Of a stretch of DNA of 64,000 nucleotides, positions 43,211 to 53,600 are shown in pieces (position 1 is the stretch's first letter; each line of letters starts with the position of its first letter). Below the pieces are notes generated by a model. The model saw nothing but the letters and a program-made list of their open reading frames with translations, searched no databases and was not told the DNA's origin. The DNA lies in the NCBI RefSeq assembly GCF_029674545.1, contig NZ_CP121354.1:4659001-4723000 (forward strand). Reading direction: 5' to 3'. Made by a program: the position numbers and the translations under genes. Source of the stretch: Mesorhizobium sp. WSM4904. Lineage in GTDB: Bacteria; Pseudomonadota; Alphaproteobacteria; Rhizobiales; Rhizobiaceae.

Positions 43211-44269
43211 ATGCCAAGCATAGACGACCTCGACACGCCGGCGATCCTGATCGACGCGGCCCGCGCCGAAGCCAACATCAAAAACGCGCAGGCGCATGCC
43301 GACAGCCACGGGCTGAAGCTCCGGCCGCATATCAAGACGCACAAGCTGCCTTACTGGGCGAAGAAGCAGGTCGCGGCCGGCGCCGTCGGCATCACCTGCC
43401 AGAAGATCGGCGAGGCCGAGGTGATGGCCGATGCCGGGCTCACCGATATTTTCCTCCCCTACAACATCCTCGGCCGCGCCAAGCTGGAGCGGCTGAAGGC
43501 ATTGCATGGCCGAGTCACGCTTTCGGTGACGGCAGACAGCCATGAGACGCTGGAGGGGCTCGCCGCGACCTTCACCGATGCCGGCCATCCGCTGCCGGTG
43601 CTGGTCGAGTGCGACACCGGCATGGGGCGCTGCGGCGTGCAGAGCCCGGCCGAATCGCTGGCGCTGGCGAAAATGATCGACCAGGCCAAGGGCCTCGCAT
43701 TCGGCGGGCTGATGACCTACCCGGCCGCCGGCCGCGCCGCCGAAGCGGAGGCCTGGCTGAGGAACGCGCGCGAGATGCTCGCCTCGGCCGGGCTCGAATG
43801 CCGGCGCATCTCCAGCGGCGGCACGCCGGACATGTGGCGCTCGGGCGAGGACAGCGTCGTCACCGAATACAGGCCCGGCACCTACATCTATCTCGACCGC
43901 TACCAGGTCGCCAAAGGCGTCGGTACGCTCGACGATTGCGCGCTGACGGTGCTCGCCACCGTGATCAGCCACCCGACGCCGACCCGCGCTATCCTGGACA
44001 GCGGCAGCAAGGCGCTGTCCTCCGACACACTGGGGCTGCCCGATTTCGGCGAGCTCCTCGGGATGCCCGGCGCGCGGCTGACCGGCCTCAGCGAAGAGCA
44101 CGGCAACGTCACGCTTTCCGATGGCGCTGCCTTGCGCATCGGCGAGCGCGTGCGCGTCGTGCCCGATCATTGCTGCGTGGTGACGAACCTGTTCGACCAG
44201 GTGCACCTGATCGACGGCGACAAGGTGCTGGAAACGCTGCCGGTGGCGGCGCGGGGGAAGATGGGGTGA
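43211..44269 (+). CDS. D-threonine aldolase / DSD1-family PLP enzyme
   Basis: 352 aa taking ATG 43211, which gives the family N-terminus MPSIDDLDTPAILID; ATG 43190 is possible but its GGGAG lies too close. It is a fold-III (alanine racemase-like) PLP enzyme: the PLP lysine is in RPHIKTHKLPYWAKKQ, and the C-terminal domain ends with a metal-binding HxC-type site (PDHCCVVTNLFDQ). Such enzymes cleave D-3-hydroxy amino acids to glycine plus aldehyde, or deaminate D-serine. The exact substrate is not determinable. A repeat follows directly. Confidence 0.85.
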   Translation: MPSIDDLDTPAILIDAARAEANIKNAQAHADSHGLKLRPHIKTHKLPYWAKKQVAAGAVGITCQKIGEAEVMADAGLTDIFLPYNILGRAKLERLKALHGRVTLSVTADSHETLEGLAATFTDAGHPLPVLVECDTGMGRCGVQSPAESLALAKMIDQAKGLAFGGLMTYPAAGRAAEAEAWLRNAREMLASAGLECRRISSGGTPDMWRSGEDSVVTEYRPGTYIYLDRYQVAKGVGTLDDCALTVLATVISHPTPTRAILDSGSKALSSDTLGLPDFGELLGMPGARLTGLSEEHGNVTLSDGAALRIGERVRVVPDHCCVVTNLFDQVHLIDGDKVLETLPVAARGKMG

Positions 44270-44278
44270 GGAGCGCCT

Positions 44279-44522
44279 TTACCTTCTCCCCTTGTGGGAG
44301 AAGGTGGATCGGCGCGCAGCGCCGAGACGGATGAGGGGTGCTCCAGCGGAGTGAGACGCTGGCGTTCCCTGGAACACCCTCATCCGGCCGCTTCGCGGCC
44401 ATCACCCGGCCCTTCGCTGGCTCAGGGCGTTCGAAGCTCGAAAAGCCAAGCAATTGGCTTTTCGTCCGCTACGCGGACCGCTTCTCACCCCACAAGGGGA
44501 GAAGGGGGAGCCCGTTCCGCCT
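44279..44522. repeat. Palindromic mosaic repeats (type D) downstream of the aldolase-like gene and overlapping ccmC
   Basis: Includes TTCTCCCCTTGTGGGAGAAGG, then GATCGGCGCGCAGCGCCGAG and GACGGATGAGGGGTG at 44282-44340, then an inverted arm ending CACCCCACAAGGGGAGAAGG near 44515. The same left arm occurs again, in the same orientation, at 45322. The right end encodes the last residues of ccmC. Confidence 0.8.
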
Positions 44523-45264
44523 GCCTTGCCGCCACTCTCCGCATCGCACTCACGCGCCGCCTGAAAATCTCCGTGCGGATCGCCATCAGGTGCAACGCAA
44601 AGAACAAAACAGTGAATCCGAGCGCCATGACGGCTAAAGGCCACAGCATCGAAGGATCGATGGTCGGGCCGCCGAGGCGGAAGACGGAGGCCGGCTGGTG
44701 CAGCGTGTTCCACCAGTCGACCGAGAATTTGATGATCGGGATGTTGATGAAGCCGACCAGCGTGATGATGGCGGCGGCCCAGGCGGCGCGGCCGGCGTCA
44801 TCCAGCGCGCGGGTCAGCGCGATGATGCCGAGATACATCAGAAAAAGCACGAAGACCGAGGTCAGCCGCGCGTCCCATACCCACCAGGTGCCCCACATCG
44901 GCTTGCCCCAGATCGAGCCGGTGATCAGCGCCAGCGCCGTGAAGACGGCGCCGATCGGAGCCGCCGATTTCAGCGCCACGTCGGCCAGCGGATGGCGCCA
45001 GACCAGCGTGCCGAGCGCCGAGATCGCCATGATCGTGTAGCACATCATGGCGAGCCAGGCGAAAGGCACGTGGATATACATGATGCGCACGGTGATCCCC
45101 TGCTGGAAATCTTCCGGCGCGGTGAAGCTCATATAGAGGCCGACGCCGAGCAGGATGGCGGCAATCGCCGCCAGCCACGGAATGACCTTGTCGGCCAGCC
45201 CGACGAAGCGCGTCGGGTTGGCGAGGTCGATCCAGCCGGCGAGGCGTGAAGTGGTGTCGCTCAT
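44485..45264 (-). CDS. ccmC: Heme exporter / cytochrome c maturation protein CcmC
   Basis: 259 aa, six membrane spans, with the WWD-type heme-handling motif WGTWWVWDARLTS near residue 130 and the flanking His (IHVPFAW near residue 65, and later NTLHQPASVF). It transfers heme to CcmE in the periplasm for cytochrome c assembly. Unusually, ccmA, ccmB, ccmD and ccmG are not adjacent. The terminal residues APPSPLVG and the stop are inside a palindromic repeat, and another copy of the repeat lies upstream at 45322, so the gene is bracketed by direct repeats. Confidence 0.93.
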   Translation of the reverse strand: MSDTTSRLAGWIDLANPTRFVGLADKVIPWLAAIAAILLGVGLYMSFTAPEDFQQGITVRIMYIHVPFAWLAMMCYTIMAISALGTLVWRHPLADVALKSAAPIGAVFTALALITGSIWGKPMWGTWWVWDARLTSVFVLFLMYLGIIALTRALDDAGRAAWAAAIITLVGFINIPIIKFSVDWWNTLHQPASVFRLGGPTIDPSMLWPLAVMALGFTVLFFALHLMAIRTEIFRRRVSAMRRVAARQAERAPPSPLVG

Positions 45265-45321
45265 GCCGACCTAAATAGACCGGCGTGAAGTTTGGGGCAA
45301 TTGGACGGTTGTCGCAGCCTT

Positions 45322-45476
45322 TCCTTCTCCCCTTGCGGGAGAAGGTGGATCGGCGCGCAGCGCCGAGACGGATATTGGAAGGAATGAGGCATTGGGTGTT
45401 GGCAAAGTTCTTGCCAAGCTGGAGCACCCCTCATCCGTCGCCTTCGGCGACACCTTCTCCCACAAGGGGAGAAGGA
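45322..45476. repeat. Palindromic mosaic repeat (type D), second copy
   Basis: Left arm CCTTCTCCCCTTGCGGGAGA and GGTGGATCGGCGCGCAGCGC, right arm TCGGCGACACCTTCTCCCAC and AAGGGGAGAAGG. Its left arm is a direct repeat of 44282-44335. It lies between ccmC and ndvA. Confidence 0.85.
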
Positions 45477-45489
45477 AAAGTGCTGTGCC

Positions 45490-47259
45490 TTACGCCGCTT
45501 CGGTTACCGGACGGCTGAGGCGACGGACTTCCTCGTCGTTGAGCAGGCCGCCGGCGCGCAGCAGGGCTGCGAAGCGGCCGTTGCGCAGCGACAGCTCGGT
45601 GAAGCCGCCGTATTCGACCACCTTGCCCTTGTCCATGAAAACGACCAGGTCGGCGTCGCGCACGGTGGTGAGGCGGTGGGCGATGATGAAGGTGGTGCGG
45701 TCGCGGCGCAGCTCGTCGATCGCTTCCTTGACGCGGTCCTCAGTCTCGACGTCGAGCGCGCTGGTCGCCTCGTCGAGCACCAGGATCGGCGCATCCTTCA
45801 GCACCGCGCGGGCAATGGCGATGCGCTGGCGCTCGCCGCCCGACAACTGGCCGCCGCGCTCGCCGACCACGGTGTCGTAGCCGCCGCTCTTCGACAAGAT
45901 GAAGTCCTGCGCGGCGGCGGCATTGGCTGCGGCGTGGACCTCGTCATTGCTCGCATCGGCGCGGCCGACACGGATGTTGTCCTCGATCGAGCGGTTGAGC
46001 AGGCCGGCGTCCTGGAAGACGGTGGCGATCGAGTGGCGCAGCGACTTGCGGGTCACCGTGCGGGTGTCGATGCCGTCGATCAGGATGCGGCCGCTGGCCG
46101 GCGTGAAGACGCGCTGCAGAAGGTTGATGAGCGTCGTCTTGCCGGCGCCGGTCGGGCCGACGATGGCGACCGTCTTGCCGGCCGGAACCTCGAAGGACAC
46201 GTCCTCGATGCCGTGGCCCGAGTTGGCGAACTCGAAGCTGACGTTCTCGAAGCGCACATGGCCGGTGACGTTGGTAAGCTCGCGCAGGCCATCGGGCTCG
46301 GCGGCGTCGGCGGCTGAGTCCTCGAGGCGATAGAAGTCCTCGAGCTTGGCGCGCGCCTCCGATATCTGGTTGGCGAAGGCCGACATCTGGTCGAGGCGGG
46401 CGATCAAAAGCGTGGCGAAGCCGGTGAAAGCGATCACGTCGCCGACGCGCAGCTGGCCGTGGGTGACCAGATAGGCGCCGATCAGGAGCACGATCATCAT
46501 CGAGATGGTCGAGGACAGCCGATGCAGCGCATTGGCGACCGCCCACCAGTCGAGCACGGGGTTCTGCGCGTCGAGCAGATTTTTGACGTAGCGCTTCAGC
46601 GTCGCGGTCTCGTGGCCGATGCGGTTGTAGCTCTGCAGCACGGCGACGTTGCTGACGGAGTCGGTCACATGGGCGAACACGGTGTGATAGTGGCGCTCGA
46701 CGGCCGCCTGCCCCGCCTTGGTGCGGCGCATGACGAGCCGGCCGATGCCGAGATAAAGCGCGCCGAGGCCGAGCAGCACCATCGACATGCGGATGTCCAT
46801 GGAAAGCGCGGTCGGGATCAGCAATGCCAGCGCGACGGCCGTCGACAGATGCTGACGCATGAATTCGAGCCAAAGGCTGAACAGCGTCTCGACGGCGCGC
46901 AGCAGCGTGTGTAGCGAATTGGAGGTGCCGCGCTGGTGGTGCCAGGCGAGCGGCATGGTGATGACGCGCTCGAAGGACTCGCAGAGCACTTCCGAACGGC
47001 GGGCATGGGCAAAACGGTCGGCGCCGCGCGCCACGAGCACGAAGGCGACGATGTTGAAGGCGCCAAGCGCAGCCCAGACGGCAAGCGTGGAGAACACCGA
47101 GCCGTGGCTCGAGATGGCGTCGATCACCCGGCCGAACAGGATCGGCTCGACGATGGCGATCATGGCAAGAGCGATGTTGGCGCCGCAGATGACCGCGACG
47201 CGCTTCTTGTCGGCTGCCAGATAACCCAGCGCTCTCAAGTAGATCTGCAGAAGTGTCAC
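45490..47259 (-). CDS. ndvA: Cyclic beta-(1,2)-glucan ABC exporter NdvA (ChvA)
   Basis: 589 aa taking GTG 47259 as start (MTLLQIYLRALGYL, which matches the N-terminus of NdvA from S. meliloti, 588 aa); the frame remains open to 47499. An N-terminal ABC-exporter membrane domain of six spans (LAWHHQRGTSNSLHTLLRA, LWLEFMRQHLSTAVALA) is followed by an ATPase domain with Walker A VGPTGAGKTT, signature LSGGERQR and Walker B ILVLDEATSALD. It exports cyclic glucan made by NdvB from cytoplasm to periplasm. It lies downstream of ndvB with its own 375-bp upstream region. Confidence 0.95.
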   Translation of the reverse strand: MTLLQIYLRALGYLAADKKRVAVICGANIALAMIAIVEPILFGRVIDAISSHGSVFSTLAVWAALGAFNIVAFVLVARGADRFAHARRSEVLCESFERVITMPLAWHHQRGTSNSLHTLLRAVETLFSLWLEFMRQHLSTAVALALLIPTALSMDIRMSMVLLGLGALYLGIGRLVMRRTKAGQAAVERHYHTVFAHVTDSVSNVAVLQSYNRIGHETATLKRYVKNLLDAQNPVLDWWAVANALHRLSSTISMMIVLLIGAYLVTHGQLRVGDVIAFTGFATLLIARLDQMSAFANQISEARAKLEDFYRLEDSAADAAEPDGLRELTNVTGHVRFENVSFEFANSGHGIEDVSFEVPAGKTVAIVGPTGAGKTTLINLLQRVFTPASGRILIDGIDTRTVTRKSLRHSIATVFQDAGLLNRSIEDNIRVGRADASNDEVHAAANAAAAQDFILSKSGGYDTVVGERGGQLSGGERQRIAIARAVLKDAPILVLDEATSALDVETEDRVKEAIDELRRDRTTFIIAHRLTTVRDADLVVFMDKGKVVEYGGFTELSLRNGRFAALLRAGGLLNDEEVRRLSRPVTEAA

Positions 47260-47586
47260 TTCAGCTACTCCGCCAAACTCTTTAGTCGTGCTCAATCCCG
47301 GTTTTGTGCACTGCACCATTTTTTGACACGTACCGGTTAACGCGTCGCAAAACAATGCCCGTCTATCGCTTCCGTTCCCATTTAGCGAACAAAAGATGAC
47401 GACGGTGCGAAATCTGGCGTGATCACCTAACGGTTTGAGATAAAAGGTGAAATGTGAGCCTTGCGGCAAAATAATGGCACGTGCCCCGCACTGCCACATT
47501 TTTAATCACAAGGCGCTTGCTTAGCCGGTTCTAAAGGAGCCCGGGACACGCGGCGCAGGATCATCGCCAAGTAAAACGCCGAGCTT
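47260..47586. other. ndvB-ndvA spacer
   Basis: About 330 bp before the terminator hairpin. It has AT-richer parts and includes TGCACTGCACCATTTTTTGAC and other candidate promoter sequence for ndvA on the minus strand. No gene seen. Confidence 0.4.
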
Positions 47587-47614
47587 GGCCGCGCATCCCA
47601 GAGGATGCGCGGCC
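47587..47614 (-). terminator. Perfect 12-bp hairpin after ndvB
   Basis: GGCCGCGCATCC (47587-47598) and GGATGCGCGGCC (47603-47614) pair perfectly with a 4-base loop, 20 bp after the ndvB stop. On the minus strand a moderate T stretch (GTTTTAC) follows. A strong candidate transcription terminator separating ndvB from ndvA. Confidence 0.8.
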
Positions 47615-47634
47615 TGTCAGCCAAGCCGTTGATT

Positions 47635-50600
47635 TTACGCAGGTATCTTGACGACGACCTCGGTCTTCTCGCCGGCCTTCGGCTCGAAAGATCCCGATTT
47701 CGTCTTCGAACCATTGACTTCGAGCGAGATCGACTTGGTCTTTTTGTCGCGGGTGACGCGAACCTTGATTTCGCCATCGAACATCTTGAGCGTGGCGGCG
47801 TAGCCATCCCAGTGTCCAGGCAGCTTCGGCCTAAACGTGATCTGCTTGCCGCGCCGCTCGATGCCCAGGATGCCCTCCACCGCGGCGCGATAAAGCCAGC
47901 CGGCCGAGCCCGTGTACCAGGTCCAGCCGCCGCGGCCGCCTTTTCCTTCGCCGGCGTAGATATCGGCCGCCACCACGTAGGGCTCGACGCGGTAGTGCTC
48001 GGCCGCCGCTTCGTCCGATGCATGGTTGACCGGGTTCAGCATCGAGAAGCAGCGATAGGCCTCGTCGGTGCGCCCCATCTCGGCCAGCGCGATGACGAAC
48101 CAGGTCGCGGCGTGCGTGTATTGGCCGCCATTCTCGCGCACGCCCGGCGGATAGCTCTTGATGTAGCCGGGATCGTTGTGGCTGTTCGAGAAGGGCGGCG
48201 TGAATAGCTTGACGATCTTGAGCTCGTCATCGACGAGCATCTTCGTCGCCTGTTCCATGGCCGTGGTCGATCGCGCCGGATCCCCCTCGCCCGAAAGCAC
48301 GCTCCAGGACTGGGCGATGGAGTCGATCTTGCACTCGTCCGAGTTGTGAGAGCCGAGCGGCGTGCCGTCGTCGAAGCTGCCGCGCCGATACCACTGGCCG
48401 TCCCAGGCCGTGCTCTCCAGCGCCCGCTTCAGGAGGTCCGCGTGCTTCGTCCAGGCCTGGGCGCGCTTGCCGTCACCCTGCCCCTTGGCGACGGGGGCGA
48501 AATCGCCCAGCGTCTTCAAGAGGAACCAGCCCAGCCACACGCTCTCGCCCTTGCCGCCCTCGCCGACACGGTTCATGCCGTCGTTCCAGTCACCGCCGAG
48601 GATCAGCGGCAGGCCGGCCGGGCTGCTGCGCTTGATGGCGAGATCGAGCGCCCTTGCGCAGTGGTCGTAGAGCGAGGCGGTGGTCTTGGTGATCTCGGGC
48701 GTGAAGAAGGCGTCGTGCTCGCCCTCGCCGAGCTCCTGCCCGTCGATGAAGGGGATCTGCTCCTTGAGGATCGCAGAATCGCCCGTCACCTCGACGTAGC
48801 GGGCGGTGGCGTGCGCCAGCCAAACCACGTCGTCGGAGATCATGGTGCGCACGCCGGCATCGGTGCGCGGCAGCCACCAGTGCTGCACGTCGCCTTCCGG
48901 AAACTGCCGGCGAGCGGCATTGAGGATCTGGTCGCGCGCCAGCTTCGGATCGTGCGCCAGCAAGGCCAGCGTGTCCTGCAGCTGGTCGCGGAAGCCGAAG
49001 GCTCCGCTCGCCTGGTAGAAGGCCGAGCGCGCGCGGATGCGGCAGGCCAGGCTCTGGTAGGGCAGCCAGTGGTTGACCATGGCGTTGAGCGCCTTGTCCG
49101 GCGTCTCGACCTGAATAGTGTCGAGGAAGCCGCGCCAGACGCGTTCGTTGTCGGCCAGACGCTGGTCGAAATCCTTGCCGCGATGGGTTTGGACCAAGGC
49201 GCTCGCCTCGGCGGCGGTCGCCGCATCGCCGAGCAGCCAGAATAGCGTCACGTCGCCGCTGGCCGGGATGTCGATGTCGCTGGCGATCACCGCGCACGGA
49301 TCGTCGCCCGCCTCGACCCGGCCGGACAAGCCGACTCCGCCAAGCACGGCCTGCGGATATTCGGTCGTGCCGTGCCTGCCGATAAACTCTGCGCGGTCGG
49401 CGGTCACCGAATGGACCGGCGCCGTCGCGGCAAGGAAGGCCACCCGCTCGCCGAAGTCGAGCCCATAGGGGTTCTGGGCCAGCATGGCGCCGGTCGCCGC
49501 GTCCCGCGTCGGCACGATGGTCGCCGCCGTGCGCGAGCGATGGCCGCCGAGCACCCACTCGGCAAAGGCATAGACGCGCAGCCTTGCTGGTGCCGAACCG
49601 GTGTTCTGGATGCGCAGCCGGGTGATCTTCACCGGATCCACCGGGTCGACCACCTGCGTCAGGTCCATCGACAGCGGCCCGCGCTTCGAGCGGAAGGTGG
49701 AGAAGCCCTGGCCGTGCCAGGTCTCGTAGATCATCGAAGGGTCGCGCACCACCGCGGCCATCGGCGAGAACGCCTTGCCGCTCAACTGATCGTGGATATA
49801 GAAGCCCTCGCCCGGCCGGTTCGACACCGGATCGTTCGACCACGGCGTCAGCTGATAGTCGCGGCTGTTGCGGCTCCAGGTGAAGCCCGCGCCTTCGGCC
49901 GAAACATGGAAGCCGAAGGAAGCGTTGGAGATGACGTTGATCCAGGGCTGCGGCGTCGTGCGGCGCCCAGTCAGCCGCGTCACATAGTGGCGGCCGTCGC
50001 CGTCGAAGCCGCCGAAGCCGTTCCAGAGGCTGAGGCCGGTGCCGTCGGCGGCGATATCGGCGCCCTGGCTTGCCGGCGCCGGCTCAGGCAAAGGCGGCGA
50101 CGGCTGGCGGGCCGGAGCGCCTTCCGCCTGCAGCAAGGCGTCGCGAGCCTGCAATGCCGCCGTCTCGGCCCGCTCGAGCTGGTCGAAGATGGTGCCGTTG
50201 CGGGTGTGGAGCGCGACGCGCGCGACCGACAGCAGGGTCTTGTAGGTCGGCTCGTCCATCAGATCGCGGCGCACCGCGAAGATGTGCTGGCGAGGTCCAA
50301 GCTCGCGTCCGCGCAGGCGGCTGTTCTCGCACAGCGTCTCCACCGCGCGCTGCAGGTCCTGCACATAGGAAGACGCCTGCTCGTTGACGACGACGAAGTC
50401 GATCATCATGCCGCGGGCGCGCATGTATTCCTGGAAGCGCAGCGCCTGGGCGACGATCTCGAGGTCGGCGACGTCACCGATGCGCACCAGGAAAATCGGG
50501 AAGTCGCCCGAGATGCTGGTCGGCCAAAGGCTCGACTGGCGACCGAGGCCCGAGGCGATGGATTCGGCCGGCAAGCGCAGGAACGGATCGGGATAGATGA

Positions 50601-53600
50601 GGTAACGCGCCAGCTTCTGCACGTTGGCGGCATCGGTCAGGCTGAGGCCGAGATGGCGCGTCTGCACCTGGCTGCGCGTCCAGGCGAGCATCGCCTGGCG
50701 AGCGAAGCTCTCCTGATGGTCGAGGCGGCCGATCGCCTCGTCGAGCTCGCCGCGATTGGCGCCGACGACGGTCCAGAAGGTCAGCGAGATCTTCTTGTTC
50801 GCCGGCACGCGCACCTGGCGGCGCAAAGCCGCGACCGGATCGAGCGTGAAACCTTGGCCGCCGCCGAGCCTGACGCCTGGATCGAAGGCGACGGCGTTGG
50901 CGATGGTACGGCCGCGGCCGATGAAGGCGCGCCGGTCGGTTTCGGCCTCGGCATCGCGCGACGGACCCGACGGGTCGGTGACGAAATGCACCATGGTGAG
51001 GTCGGGCTCGCTCTTCTCGCGCTTGCGCCTGGTGGCGAAGATGGCGCCGTTGTTCGGCGCGATCTCGGTCTCGACGAACATCTTCGAGAACGCCGGATGG
51101 GCGTTGTCCGAGGCTTCGTTGCCCAGCACCAGTTCGGCGAAGGACGTCACCTCGATATGCCGGTCGGTTGGACCGTCATTATAAATCGTGATGCGACGGC
51201 CTTCGCCGTTGCCTTCGGAAATGACGATGCATTCGACTTCTGAGCGCAGAGACCCAACCGACTTGGTGAAGCTCGCCTTGTCGTCGGCAAATAGCGTCTG
51301 GACGCGCTCGTTCTCAGCCCGCTTGGGCTCGGCGGTGGCCGACCACCAGTCGCCGGTCGCGGTGTCGCGCAGGAAGATGTAGGAGCCGAGGCGATCCTCG
51401 CTCGGGTCCGGCTGCCAGCGGGTGACGGCAAGCTCGCCGAAGCGGCTGTAGCCGGAACCGGTTGCGGTGACCATGACCGAGTAGCGGCCATTGGACATGA
51501 CGCTGGTCGCGCGCAGCGCCTTGACCGGATCGAGGATGATGCGGGTGTCCGGGCTCTCGGTCTCAGTCTCGTCCTTGGCGCGCTCGTCTGCCTCGGTCCT
51601 GACGGTGGCGGCCGGGATGTCGCGCGGCGCCTTCTCCTGCAGGAGCAGCTCGGCCGATTCGATCACCGGATCGCTGTGGAAGCGCTCGCGCAGCCGGCCC
51701 TCGAAGATGGCATCCGCCACGGCGGCGATCGACATGCCGGAATGGTGCGCCATGTAGTTCTGGACGACAGCATGATCGGTGCCTTCCGGCACGCGCTGCG
51801 GCGTGAAATCGACCGCGTCGTAGTAGCCGTGGCGGCCCATGGCGCCGATCGCGCGCAGCCGCATCAGGTTCTGCACCGCCTCGCGCGGGTTGAACTGCGC
51901 CGCCAGGATGGTGGCGTAAGGAGCGATCACGGTGTTCTGGCCGAGGCCGCGCTTCAGGCCGAGCCCTGGCACGCCGAAATTGGTGTACTGGTAGGTGAGC
52001 TCGCGGTCGCGGGCGTTGTAGGCCGCTTCCGAGATGCCCCAGGGCACATTCTTCGAGCGCGCATACTGGATCTGGCGCTTGATGATGAGCTTGCTGGTCT
52101 GGTTGAGGATGGAGCCGTGCGGCTCCTTCATCACCAGCGGCGGCATCAGGTACTCGAACATCGAGCCCGACCAGGACATCAGCGCGCCTTTGAAGCCGAT
52201 CTCGACGATCGGCCGGCCGAGCCGGAACCAGTGTTCCGTCGGCAGGTCGCCCTTGGCGATGGCGAACAGGCTGGTCAGCCGCGCCTCGGAGGCGAGCAGG
52301 TCGTAGCAGCTCTCGTCGAGCTGGTGCTCCTCGACACGGTAGCCGATCGACAGAAGCTTGCGCTCCTGCCGCATCAGGAAGGAGAAATCCATCTCGAAGG
52401 CGTAGCGGCGGCAGCGTCCGCGCAGCGCGAGCAGCTTGGTGCGCAGCGCCGAGACCGCGCTTTCGTCATTGTGCGAATCGTGCACATGCGCCTCGCAGGT
52501 CGCCTCCAGCCTTGCCGCCCAGTCGGCGATGACGTCGCTCTTCGGCGACGCGGCCTCGGTGTGGATCGCAGTGGCGAGCTTGCGGATCTCGCCGGCGAGC
52601 ACGGCGAGATTGATGGTGCGGATCGAGGCCATCTCGGGCTGCGCCTTGATGGTCATCACCGCGCGGCGCATGCCGTCGAGCCGATCGGCGAGACGCTGGC
52701 GCAGCGGCCTCAGCTGCCGGCGGTCGTCGGGCAGTTCCTCCAGGCTCTCGTCGAGGATGGTGACGGTGTCGAGGATGCCCTCGAAATCGCCCTGCAGGTG
52801 GACGGACGGCGCCTCGGCCCATTCGGCGCAGGCCGCGGCCACCGCGACCAGATGGCCGGCAAGGTTGCCGCTGTCGACCGCCGAGATATAGAGCGGATAA
52901 AGCGGCTTCAGCGTCGTCGTGTCGTACCAGTTGTAGAGATGCCCGCGATCGCGCGGCATGTTCTCGATGGTCGTCATCGTGGCGTCGATGCGGGTGATGG
53001 CGTCGGACAGGCTGATCCAGCCGAAGTCGCGCGCCGACACCACCGAGAGCAGATAGACGCCGATATTGGTCGGCGAGGTGCGCGGCGCCACCACCGGCGC
53101 CGGGCTTTCCTGGAAATTGTCGGGCGGCAGATGATGATGCTCCGCCGTCACGAAGGTCTCGAAATAATGCCAGGTGCGGCGCGCCACGGTGCGCAGCGCA
53201 TGGATGTCGGACGCCGAAATGCGCAGCCGGTCCTCGGTCTCGGCGGAGCGGCTGATCCAGCAGGCAACCGCCGGCGAGCCTATCCAGAAAATGGCGAAAA
53301 AGAAGGCGACGAACGCGCCGGTGGAATCGGCAAGCACCGGAATGGCGAGGCCGATGACGCCGATGATCACGGCGCCGTACATCATGCTGTAATAGGCACC
53401 CAGATCGCTGCCGCCGCTCTTATGCGCCTGCGAGGCGGTGCGCCACTCTAGGAGGTTCTGGCGGCTGACGAAGAGCCGGTAGAGCGTGCGGATGATGGCG
53501 TCGCCCATCATCCAGGCAAGATGCGCCATCAGCAGCACCTTCAGCGCCACCAGCGCCGTGCCGAAGACGGTGTCGCGCGCTAGCGCCGAGAAGTGGCCGC

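Noticed and set aside
43007..44206. Upstream extension of the D-lyxose isomerase frame (total 628 codons)
   Set aside because: The extra part is antisense to the D-threonine-aldolase-like gene. The family length (about 228 aa) and a GGAGGAAAAG site place the start at 43006.
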